A DNA stretch of 64,000 bases, taken from NCBI GenBank assembly GCA_964400495.1, contig CAYNTS010000003.1, forward strand, positions 1-64,000. The letters are read 5' to 3'. The stretch's first letter is position 1; the number at the start of each line of letters is the position of its first letter. A model generated the notes under the pieces. It ran no database searches, was not told where the DNA came from, and was given only the letters and a program-made list of their open reading frames with translations. Positions 37,718-45,782 of the stretch are shown piece by piece. Source of the stretch: CAYNTS01 sp964400495. GTDB taxonomy: Bacteria; Fidelibacterota; Marinisomatia; SCGC-AAA003-L08; D37C17. The position numbers and the translations under genes were made by a program.

Positions 37718-38445
37718 ATTCTCTCCTTCATTAAATACAAATGCAAATAATTTCCAACAGTTTGAGCTAAATCAAGCAATTTAAATTCTTTTTTTGTTAA
37801 ATCAAAAATGGACGTAACACCGTGCTCGAAAATTCCACACGGAATCATCCCTTCAAAATAATGCATATTTGGTTTGTTATTAAGAGCAAAACCATGCATT
37901 GTAACCCATTTTGCTAATCGCACTCCCATTGCACAAATTTTCTCATCTTCAACCCAAACACCTGTTAAATTATCATTTGTATTTGAGATAATATTGTATT
38001 CTAGAAGTGTGTTAATTATACTTTGTTCAAGGGTACGCATATACCAAGAGACACTCATTTTATAATTATGCAAATCAATGATGGGATATCCCACTAATTG
38101 CCCTGGACCATGATATGTGATATCACCACCACGATCAATTTGAATTACGTTTGCATCTGATGGGTAGGTGGGTAGTAAATGATTTTGGTTAGCATTTTTC
38201 CCAAATGTGTAAACATGCTCATGTTCAACAAAAAGTACGACATCATGTATTTCATTATCTATTCGTTTCTGATGAATAACTTTTTGTAATTCCCAAATTG
38301 GTTCATATTTTTGATGACCAAGAAAAAAATAATTAATTTCATCATTGCAGTTTTCTGTTAAATATGATAAAACGTCATTCAGATTATTTTTGATAAGAGT
38401 ATTAAAATTGTGAATACGAATAGTATTGGCTGTATCTACAGTCAT
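37714..38445 (-). CDS. lipB: Lipoyl(octanoyl) transferase
   Basis: Transfers octanoate from acyl carrier protein to lipoyl domains, the step before LipA. The 243 residues have RGGDITYHGPGQ (about 104-115) and the catalytic-Cys motif IPCGIFEHGVTS (Cys near 206). The C-terminal part ends shortly after, as in LipB. The first 30-40 residues look like an extension relative to the roughly 210-residue E. coli enzyme. It overlaps lpdA and the E1 gene at its ends, so the cofactor-attachment and enzyme genes are translated together. Confidence 0.95.
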   Translation of the reverse strand: MTVDTANTIRIHNFNTLIKNNLNDVLSYLTENCNDEINYFFLGHQKYEPIWELQKVIHQKRIDNEIHDVVLFVEHEHVYTFGKNANQNHLLPTYPSDANVIQIDRGGDITYHGPGQLVGYPIIDLHNYKMSVSWYMRTLEQSIINTLLEYNIISNTNDNLTGVWVEDEKICAMGVRLAKWVTMHGFALNNKPNMHYFEGMIPCGIFEHGVTSIFDLTKKEFKLLDLAQTVGNYLHLYLMKERI

Positions 38446-39824
38446 TAAATATGAATTGCCTCATCTAATGCGTCTGCTGTAGCTTCCAAAATTGCCTCTG
38501 ATAATGTTGGGTGTGGGTGAATACAATGTAAAACATCCAAATGAGTTGTTTCTAATGTACGTGCAATAACAGCTTCTGAAATAAGATTGGTAGCTTCAGA
38601 ACCAATAATATGACAGCCCAACATTTCACCGTACTTAGCTTCATAAATTATTTTTGTAAATCCATCCGTTTTGGCTGTAGCCAACGATTTACCCAAAGCT
38701 CGGAAAGGGAATTTACCAATTTTAATTTCAAACCCCTGGTCAATTGCTTGTTTTTCTGTTAATCCAACAGAAGCAACTTCAGGAGTGCAATATGTGCATA
38801 CTGGAATATTGTCATATTTCATTGCTTGTGGTTCTAATCCGCATATATTTTCGACTGCAACAATACCCTCAGCCGAGGCAACATGAGCAAGCCAAGGAGG
38901 TCCGGCAACATCACCTATTGCATAAATATTATCTGTAGTAGTTTTCATATAACCATCAGTTTTAATCCAACCATTTTCTATTTTTATGTTACAATCTTCT
39001 AATCCAATATCCTCAATATTTCCTTGAACTCCTACAGCAATCATTGCTTTCTCAGCTTTGACTATTTCTCCATCTTTTGTTTCAATTTTTACACCACTCT
39101 TATCTTTTGAAATATTTTTTACTAATGTATTTAAACGAATATCTATTTTTTTCTTTTTCATGATTGATGCAAGTTCTTTTGAAATATCTTCATCTTCAAC
39201 TGGCAAAATTTGAGGTAAGGATTCAATGATTATAACATGAGTTCCGTAAGAATTGAAAAAATGTGCAAACTCTACTCCAATTGCACCCGCACCAATTATA
39301 ATAATACTTTTTGGTTGCTCATCTAATACCATTGCTTCTTTAGATGTTATAATATGATTACCATCTGGTTCCATACCTGGAAAATATTTACTCCTAGCAC
39401 CCGTTGCAATAATTATATATTTTGAAGTAATTTGATTGGTTTTACCATTTTTATCTTCAGTTTCGACGGTATTTTTGTTAAGTAACTTTCCTTTTGCAGG
39501 GATATAGTCGATGTTGTTTTTTTTGAGAAGATACTCAATTCCTTTATTTAATCGCTTAGAGACATTTCGTGATCGTTTGATACCTTTTTTCCAATCAACT
39601 GAGTATTCTGGAATTGTTACGCCAAACTTTTTGGCTTCTTTTATATTCTCTAAAATATGTGCATTCTGTAGCAGTGCCTTTGTTGGGATACATCCCCAGT
39701 TTAAGCAAACACCACCTAAATGAGTGGATTCAACAATGGCTACTTTTTTTCCTAATTGACTTGCTCTAATACCTGCAACATATCCACCAGGTCCACCACC
39801 AATAATGATAATATCGTAATTCAT
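38445..39824 (-). CDS. lpdA: Dihydrolipoyl dehydrogenase (E3)
   Basis: FAD enzyme that reoxidises dihydrolipoamide with NAD+. The 459 residues show the N-terminal FAD motif IIGGGPGGYVAGI (8-19), the redox disulfide GGVCLNWGCIPTK (Cys40, Cys45), the NAD-binding IIIGAGAIGVEFA segment, and the dimer-interface HxxxxE motif HPHPTLSEAI near the C terminus. It can serve both the 2-oxoacid dehydrogenase encoded here and the glycine cleavage system. It lies eight bases after folE in the same direction. Confidence 0.97.
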   Translation of the reverse strand: MNYDIIIIGGGPGGYVAGIRASQLGKKVAIVESTHLGGVCLNWGCIPTKALLQNAHILENIKEAKKFGVTIPEYSVDWKKGIKRSRNVSKRLNKGIEYLLKKNNIDYIPAKGKLLNKNTVETEDKNGKTNQITSKYIIIATGARSKYFPGMEPDGNHIITSKEAMVLDEQPKSIIIIGAGAIGVEFAHFFNSYGTHVIIIESLPQILPVEDEDISKELASIMKKKKIDIRLNTLVKNISKDKSGVKIETKDGEIVKAEKAMIAVGVQGNIEDIGLEDCNIKIENGWIKTDGYMKTTTDNIYAIGDVAGPPWLAHVASAEGIVAVENICGLEPQAMKYDNIPVCTYCTPEVASVGLTEKQAIDQGFEIKIGKFPFRALGKSLATAKTDGFTKIIYEAKYGEMLGCHIIGSEATNLISEAVIARTLETTHLDVLHCIHPHPTLSEAILEATADALDEAIHI

Positions 39825-39832
39825 AACTTCTC

Positions 39833-40408
39833 TTAATTTTTTTTCATTGCAATGATTTTAAGAAATTCATCTCGTGTTCGAGCATCTTTTTTAAAACCAC
39901 CTAACATGCACGAGGTTACAGCAAAAGAATTTTTCTTTTCAACACCACGCATTTGCATACACATGTGTTGACCTTCTACTACAGCTGCAACTCCTCTTGG
40001 TTTTAACACATTGTCAATTGTTTTTGCAATTTCTTGTGTCATCCGTTCTTGAACTTGCAATCGTCTACTAAACATTTCAACAATACGTGGTAGTTTAGAT
40101 AAACCTAATATTTTGCCATTTGGAATGTAGGCAATATGGGTTCTTCCAAAAAAGGGGAGTAGATGATGTTCGCACATACTGAAAAAATCAATATCAATTA
40201 TCGTTACCATTTCATCATAATGTTCAGTAAAAATAGCATCATTTATAATTTCATCTAACTTTTGACTATATCCTTTTGCAAAAAACTCCCACGCTTTGGA
40301 AACTCGATGTGGAGTTTTCACTAGACCCTCACGGTCTGGATTTTCACCAATTTCTGTTAATAATTTCTCAATTAAATTTTCAATATTTAGTTTATTTACT
40401 TCAGTCAT
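39833..40408 (-). CDS. folE: GTP cyclohydrolase I
   Basis: Makes 7,8-dihydroneopterin triphosphate from GTP, the first step to tetrahydrofolate. The 191 residues carry the zinc/active-site block MCEHHLLPFFGRTHIAYIP and VEGQHMCMQMRG with the third zinc-ligand Cys. It is the first gene of the minus-strand block. Its 5' leader (40409-40500) contains a long imperfect inverted repeat. Tetrahydrofolate links it in function to ftcD and the glycine cleavage genes. Confidence 0.97.
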   Translation of the reverse strand: MTEVNKLNIENLIEKLLTEIGENPDREGLVKTPHRVSKAWEFFAKGYSQKLDEIINDAIFTEHYDEMVTIIDIDFFSMCEHHLLPFFGRTHIAYIPNGKILGLSKLPRIVEMFSRRLQVQERMTQEIAKTIDNVLKPRGVAAVVEGQHMCMQMRGVEKKNSFAVTSCMLGGFKKDARTRDEFLKIIAMKKN

Positions 40409-40434
40409 AATACCCTTTAAACTTTAGACAATAA

Positions 40435-40468
40435 AGCCAATGAAGTTTGCATAGTGCAACTATTGGCT
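40435..40468. promoter_or_regulatory. Imperfect inverted repeat in the folE-comM divergent region
   Basis: AGCCAAT (40435-40441) and ATTGGCT (40462-40468) form a perfect outer arm. Inside, AGTTTGCA and TGCAACT pair with one bulged base around TAG. The repeat starts 26 bases upstream of the folE ATG and is about 130 bases from comM. It has no U-tract in either direction, so it could be an operator or leader hairpin for folE. The remaining divergent region (190 bases in all) shows no ORF. Confidence 0.4.
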
Positions 40469-40598
40469 GAGTATTTAAATTACATAGATTTATAATGGTT
40501 GAGCAAAGAAATGAATACAATATTATAAATTAAATTTATCTTTGAGCATTTTAAAAGAAAAGTCTATTTTACGACAAGTTTAAAACTAAAGGAGTCCA

Positions 40599-42134
40599 AT
40601 GTTTGCCAAAATTTTATCCAGCGCAGTTTTAGGAATAGACGCATACACAGTAAAAGTAGAAGCACATCTAGAAAATAGTTCTCCAACAAAATTTTTCACC
40701 GTAGGCTTACCAGAAGGTGCAGTAAAAGAAAGTAAAGAACGGGTTTTAGCTGCAATGAAAAATTCTGGCTTTCGTATTCCACAAAAAAGAATTACAATTA
40801 ATCTTGCTCCAGCAGATATTCGCAAGGAAGGATCTGGTTTCGACTTACCAATAGCAATTGGAATTTTATCAGCACTCGGATATGTTGATGCGAAATTTCT
40901 TTCAAAAGTGTTATTAGTTGGAGAATTAAGTTTAGACGGACAATTACGACCTGTTAAAGGTGTGCTTCCAATGTGTATTTCGGCACGCAAGAACGGATTT
41001 AAACGAATTATTCTTCCCAAACAAAATGCGAAGGAGGCATCTTACATTCCTGGAGTTCGTTCGGCTGGACTTAACACACTAAAAGAAGTCGTGGATGTGT
41101 TAAATGGTGACATTGATATAGAACCTTCGCAACCAATTGATATTAATAGAAATTCCCATAGAAACTACAGTGTAGATTTCGCAGATGTAAAAGGTCAAGA
41201 AAATGTTAAGAGAGCATTGGAGGTTGCAGCTGCTGGTGCACACAATATTTTATTTATAGGTCCACCCGGAAGTGGTAAAACCATGCTTGCAAAACGTTTA
41301 CCAACAATTCTACCAAATATGACATTGGATGAAGCTTTAGAAACAACTAAAATACATTCAGTTGCAGGCATGAATACATCAAAATTCGGTATTATTCATA
41401 ATCGCCCATTTCGTTCACCTCATCATACTATTAGCGATGTTGGGTTAATAGGCGGTGGAACTGTACCTAAACCGGGTGAAGTAAGTCTATCTCACAATGG
41501 TGTATTATTTTTAGATGAATTTCCAGAATTTAAGAAAAATGTTTTAGAAGTTATGCGTCAACCACTTGAAAATGGAGAAGTTACAATTTCTCGTGCAAGA
41601 TTATCACTCACATATCCAGCAAGTTTTATGTTAGTCGCTGCAATGAACCCTTGCCCGTGTGGGTTTTATACCGACCCTAATAATGAGTGTACGTGTAATT
41701 CAATGCAAGTGCAAAAATATTTATCTCGAATTTCAGGCCCCTTATTAGATAGAATTGATATTCATATTGAAGTTCCTGCTGTTCCTTTTGAAGAATTGAC
41801 ATCCAAACCTGCTGGGGAGCAGTCTAAGCAGATTGGAAAGCGAATTCAAATAGCACGGTCAGTCCAAGAAAAAAGGTACATCTCTCAAAATTGTCATGCA
41901 AATGCACAGATGCAGAAAAAAGATATTGAAAACCATTGTAAAATCACCTTGGAGGGGGAAACATTGCTAAAAATGGCAATGGAAAAATTAGGTTTATCAG
42001 CTCGGGCATATGATAAAATATTGAAGGTCTCTCGTACTATTGCAGACATTGAAGGTTCTGAAAATATTTCTTCAGTACACTTAGGTGAAGCTATACAATA
42101 TCGAAGTCTTGATAGAAATATGTGGAAAATGTAA
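40599..42134 (+). CDS. comM: YifB/ComM-family Mg-chelatase-like AAA+ ATPase
   Basis: 511-residue AAA+ protein of the YifB/ComM family; ComM is a branch-migration helicase that helps integrate DNA in transformation. The N-terminal Lon-like fold domain (about 1-170) starts MFAKILSSAVLGIDA. The ATPase has Walker A GPPGSGKT (221-228), Walker B VLFLDEFPEF, and the diagnostic MNPCPCGFY block. AAAGGAG precedes the ATG. No other competence gene is in view, so natural transformation is not shown. Confidence 0.9.
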   Translation: MFAKILSSAVLGIDAYTVKVEAHLENSSPTKFFTVGLPEGAVKESKERVLAAMKNSGFRIPQKRITINLAPADIRKEGSGFDLPIAIGILSALGYVDAKFLSKVLLVGELSLDGQLRPVKGVLPMCISARKNGFKRIILPKQNAKEASYIPGVRSAGLNTLKEVVDVLNGDIDIEPSQPIDINRNSHRNYSVDFADVKGQENVKRALEVAAAGAHNILFIGPPGSGKTMLAKRLPTILPNMTLDEALETTKIHSVAGMNTSKFGIIHNRPFRSPHHTISDVGLIGGGTVPKPGEVSLSHNGVLFLDEFPEFKKNVLEVMRQPLENGEVTISRARLSLTYPASFMLVAAMNPCPCGFYTDPNNECTCNSMQVQKYLSRISGPLLDRIDIHIEVPAVPFEELTSKPAGEQSKQIGKRIQIARSVQEKRYISQNCHANAQMQKKDIENHCKITLEGETLLKMAMEKLGLSARAYDKILKVSRTIADIEGSENISSVHLGEAIQYRSLDRNMWKM

Positions 42135-42212
42135 ACAAATTTATAACAATTATACAGGAAATAGTGTAAATTTTTTATCCTGCAGTAAGTATATTTTAAG
42201 GAAAATTATTAC

Positions 42213-43598
42213 ATGAAAAAAAATAAGTTAGACAATTTTTCACAGTACTTTACAAATTATACCGAGCTTAGGTATCATGAAAATCGTGATTTAAAAATTG
42301 CTATACGAAATGGTGATATTGTTGGCAACTCACTAATTGCAAAATCTGGGATATCAGCACGTGTTTTTGATAGAGGGAATTGGGGGTTTTCATCGCATCC
42401 AATAACTGATAATTCCACAGTTAAAAATGTAATTAAAACTGCTTCCCAAAATGCATATACACTTTCAGATAAGTATAAAAGAGATATTTCGTTACCCAGT
42501 TCTTCTATAGTAAATGAAGTAAATGATTTCACTACCAAAAATACTAAGTTAAGTCAAAAAGAAATTATTAATTTTCTAAAAGAAATTGATGATTATATTT
42601 TAAAAACGTATCCACAGCTAAACTCCAGAACTTTAAGCTTGTCATCGTTGGATATGGAAAAATATTTACTTACATCCGATGGATGTAATACATATTCAAT
42701 GAATCCTAAAACAAGTCTTTACATAATTCTCAGTATGATGAAAGATGGTCAACCCACTAATTTGCTTACATCGTATGGTACTGAAAAGCTAGGTCAATTT
42801 GAAGATAGGTTTACCACACTTTCAGCAATTCAGGGCAAAATTGATACTCAAGTAGAAGAATTGATGCAAAAAGTTGATGGTGCACATGCAAATGCTGGAA
42901 TCCAAGATGTAATATTAGATTCGGCACTTGCTGGAGTTTTAGCCCACGAAGCAATTGGACATACTACAGAAGCAGATTTAGTTTTAGGTGGATCAGTAGC
43001 TGGAGATTATCTTAACAAATTAGTTGCAGACCCTTTGATTAATTTAATTGATTTTGCACATACGGCTTTGGGTGAAACTGCTCCAGTACCTGTTTATGTG
43101 GATGACGAAGGTACAAAAGCGAAAGATGTAACAATTCTTAAAAATGGTGAATTAAAAGCGTTTATGCATAATAAAGAAAGTGCTCAACATTTTGGAGTAC
43201 CTCCAACTGGTAATGCTCGGGGATTTGCATTTTATGATGAACCATTAATCCGCATGCGAAATACAGCAATATTACCTGGCACAAGTAAGCTTGATGATAT
43301 GATAGCATCAGTAGATGATGGATATTATTTAATGGCATATAATAATGGACAAGCAGATTCAACGAGCGAATTTATGTTTGGATGTACAAAAGGGTATGAA
43401 ATAAAAAATGGAGTGTTAGGTAGAGCCATAAAAGATACCACAATTTCTGGTGTTGCATTTGATATGTTAAAAACTGTATCAATGATTTCTGATGATATGC
43501 ATTGGACAAATGGTGGATATTGTGGAAAAAAACAACCTATGGCAGTTGGAATGGGTGGCCCAGCAATAAAATGTAAAGTTAATATAGGAGGCAGATAA
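42213..43598 (+). CDS. tldD: TldD-family metalloprotease (TldD)
   Basis: Catalytic subunit of the TldD/TldE protease, which degrades unfolded peptides and matures some modified peptides. The 461 residues contain the zinc motif HEAIGH (His245, Glu246, His250) and the later GRGFAFYDEPLIRMRNT and CxKG-containing FGCTKGYEIKNG blocks. It is followed directly by its partner tldE, with no gap. Its upstream gap of 78 bases may hold a promoter, but no clear box was seen. Confidence 0.92.
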   Translation: MKKNKLDNFSQYFTNYTELRYHENRDLKIAIRNGDIVGNSLIAKSGISARVFDRGNWGFSSHPITDNSTVKNVIKTASQNAYTLSDKYKRDISLPSSSIVNEVNDFTTKNTKLSQKEIINFLKEIDDYILKTYPQLNSRTLSLSSLDMEKYLLTSDGCNTYSMNPKTSLYIILSMMKDGQPTNLLTSYGTEKLGQFEDRFTTLSAIQGKIDTQVEELMQKVDGAHANAGIQDVILDSALAGVLAHEAIGHTTEADLVLGGSVAGDYLNKLVADPLINLIDFAHTALGETAPVPVYVDDEGTKAKDVTILKNGELKAFMHNKESAQHFGVPPTGNARGFAFYDEPLIRMRNTAILPGTSKLDDMIASVDDGYYLMAYNNGQADSTSEFMFGCTKGYEIKNGVLGRAIKDTTISGVAFDMLKTVSMISDDMHWTNGGYCGKKQPMAVGMGGPAIKCKVNIGGR

Positions 43599-44891
43599 AT
43601 GACACATAAAGAATTATCATCCTATATAGTAGAAAAAATTATTGATGCTGGTGCAGACAAGGCAGTGTGCAGATTTAAAGAAAGCACAACAGATGAACTC
43701 TCTGCAGAAGCTGGGAAAATAAATTTGTTTCGTACTAATTATGGATATGAAATTTCACTAGTTGCAATTATAGATAATAAAAAGGGACTTATTTCTATAA
43801 ATCAACCAGATTTGAAAGCTATTGATAAAGCAGTTTTAGATGTGGTTGAACTCGCTAATTCATCACAACCTGATGATGCACATGATATATCACCACTTAT
43901 TGAAAACCAAACATTCCAAAATGGTCTTAAAAAAACCAACAAATCTTTAATGATGAGTCGGTTGGATGAGTTTATGAAATATATTGAAACAACATATCCA
44001 CATGTTATTTTAGAGCAAGTTGTTTTGAGTTTTATAGCTTCAAAAATGTATCATGTTAATTCAAATGGTGTGGATTACGACGTATATAATGGGTTGTATT
44101 CATTTTTTCCAATGTTTACTAGCAAAGAAGGTAAAAATATCTCATCTTTTAATTATACTGGGTTCAATGCAAAAGATATTGAAAAACCTCTTCATACATT
44201 TGGGACGATTGAAAGGCTTATTAAAGAATCTGGCGAACAAACTAAAACTCAATCTATTTCAGGAAAATTTATTGGCGATATTATTTTTACACCTGATTCT
44301 ATTTCAACAGTTTTAGGTATGATATCACGTTTTATTGGTGAACATTCACTTATTTCTGGGACTTCAGTATATAAAGAAAAACTCAATAAACAGATTACAA
44401 GTTCAAAATTAACATTGCATTCAAAACCTCGCTCTGATAAATTAGATGCAGGATACTTCTTAACGAATGATGGTTTTATTGCTCAGGACTCAACTATAAT
44501 CAAAAAAGGTGTACTAAATACTTTTCTGTTAGGTCAATATGGTGCAAATAAGACAGGACTCAACAAAGCAGTAAATAATGGTGGTGCTTGGGTAATTGAC
44601 TCCGGTGAAATTTCATTAAATGAAATAACTAGTCAAACTAAAAAAGGTATTGTATTAGGAAGGTTATCTGGTAGTTCACCAAATGAAAATGGCGACTTTT
44701 CAGGAGTTGCAAAAAATTCATTTTATATTGAGGATGGGAAAATTCAATTTCCAATAAGCGAAACAATGATTGCAGGTAATATTGTTGAAATGCTTATGAA
44801 TATCAACAGCATTAGTAGTGAACGAATCAACTTTGGAAGTAGTATTTTACCTTTCATGAGTCTAAGTGGTGCAACAATTTCTGGTAAATAA
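43599..44891 (+). CDS. tldE: TldE/PmbA-family protein, inactive partner of TldD
   Basis: 430-residue partner of TldD. It has the family blocks but lacks the HExxxH zinc motif, as expected for TldE/PmbA. The C-terminal part shows DAGYFLTNDGFIAQDSTIIKKG and the glycine-rich NNGGAWVIDSG. The start codon immediately follows the tldD stop. In E. coli the pair participates in microcin maturation and CcdA degradation; no such substrate is visible nearby. Confidence 0.9.
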   Translation: MTHKELSSYIVEKIIDAGADKAVCRFKESTTDELSAEAGKINLFRTNYGYEISLVAIIDNKKGLISINQPDLKAIDKAVLDVVELANSSQPDDAHDISPLIENQTFQNGLKKTNKSLMMSRLDEFMKYIETTYPHVILEQVVLSFIASKMYHVNSNGVDYDVYNGLYSFFPMFTSKEGKNISSFNYTGFNAKDIEKPLHTFGTIERLIKESGEQTKTQSISGKFIGDIIFTPDSISTVLGMISRFIGEHSLISGTSVYKEKLNKQITSSKLTLHSKPRSDKLDAGYFLTNDGFIAQDSTIIKKGVLNTFLLGQYGANKTGLNKAVNNGGAWVIDSGEISLNEITSQTKKGIVLGRLSGSSPNENGDFSGVAKNSFYIEDGKIQFPISETMIAGNIVEMLMNINSISSERINFGSSILPFMSLSGATISGK

Positions 44892-44908
44892 GTAAATTAA
44901 AAGGTAAA

Positions 44909-45346
44909 ATGAAATTATATATTAAAACACATAACGAAACGGCACATCAATTTTATTCCGAACACGGGCATTTTCACGATGGAGATGCTGGACTTGATTT
45001 GTATGTTCTAGAAGACATTGAATTCCAACCTGGAGAAACTAAGAAAATCAAACTAGGGATTTCATGTGAACCTGAAGATGGTAAAGCATACTATTTATTT
45101 CCACGATCAAGTATTTCTAAATCTCCCTTAAGAATGGCAAATTCAATTGGGCTTATAGATGGTGGATATCGCGGTGAAATAATGGCAGTATGTGACAATA
45201 TAAAATCATTTTCATATATTGCTGAAAAAGGACAGAGATTGTTTCAATTAGTTGCAACAGATAGTTCTCCCATCCATTATAAACTAGTGAACGAATTGTC
45301 TGAAACCTCACGAGGTTCTGGAGGATTTGGAAGTACAGGTAAATAA
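44909..45346 (+). CDS. dut: dUTP diphosphatase
   Basis: Trimeric dUTPase that converts dUTP to dUMP, keeping uracil out of DNA and feeding thymidylate synthesis. All five motifs are visible in the 145 residues: AGLDLY (27-32), PRSSIS (65-70), GLIDGGYRGE (81-90), RLFQL (110-114) and RGSGGFGSTG (135-144). It ends 17 bases after tldE began a separate run and precedes the groES promoter region. Confidence 0.96.
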   Translation: MKLYIKTHNETAHQFYSEHGHFHDGDAGLDLYVLEDIEFQPGETKKIKLGISCEPEDGKAYYLFPRSSISKSPLRMANSIGLIDGGYRGEIMAVCDNIKSFSYIAEKGQRLFQLVATDSSPIHYKLVNELSETSRGSGGFGSTGK

Positions 45347-45377
45347 AAACTCCCTATTTAACTACTGATAAAATTGT

Positions 45378-45425
45378 TCTGCCCATATGGCAGACTAGAT
45401 TTTGTTGGCATGCAATTTGCAAAAA
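45378..45425 (+). promoter_or_regulatory. groES upstream region: inverted repeat plus sigma-54-like promoter
   Basis: TCTGCC-CATAT-GGCAGA (45378-45394) is a perfect 6-base inverted repeat. TTTGT follows at 45401-45405, then TGGCAT-N5-TTGCA with GG at 45407-45408 and GC at 45419-45420, exactly ten bases apart. This matches the -24/-12 consensus except for one base (T for C after GGCA). A start site near 45432 leaves about 49 bases to groES. The 12-base ATATGGCAGACT (45385-45396) also occurs, inverted, upstream of dnaK. Confidence 0.65.
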
Positions 45426-45480
45426 GAAGTTTCGTTAGTTTAATCAGAATTTTATTTAAATAACCTAAGGAGTAAAATAA

Positions 45481-45765
45481 ATGAATATCAAACCACTCGC
45501 AGATAGAGTAGTGGTAAAACCACAAGAAGCAGAAGAAAAAACAGCATCTGGAATTATTCTTCCTGATACTGCCAAAGAAAAACCAATGACAGGAACAATT
45601 GTTGCAATTGGTGATGGCAAAATTAGTGATGCTGGTGAAACTATGAAAATGACAGTTAAAAAAGGTGATACTGTTTTATACGGTAAATATTCCGGCACAG
45701 AAATTACAATTGAAGGCGACGAAGTCCTCATTATGCGTGAATCAGATATTTTGGCAATCGTTTAA
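45481..45765 (+). CDS. groS: Co-chaperonin GroES
   Basis: 94-residue lid of the GroEL chamber. Typical blocks are NIKPLADRVVVKP at the start, EKTASGIILPDTAKEKP (mobile loop) and GDTVLYGKYSGTEI; it ends RESDILAIV. AAGGAG lies nine bases upstream of the ATG. GroEL follows after 17 bases, forming the usual two-gene operon. Confidence 0.98.
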   Translation: MNIKPLADRVVVKPQEAEEKTASGIILPDTAKEKPMTGTIVAIGDGKISDAGETMKMTVKKGDTVLYGKYSGTEITIEGDEVLIMRESDILAIV

Positions 45766-45782
45766 ATAAGGAGAATCAAAAG

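Noticed and set aside
40586..41020. 144-codon minus-strand ORF
   Set aside because: Antisense to the conserved N-terminal domain of comM.
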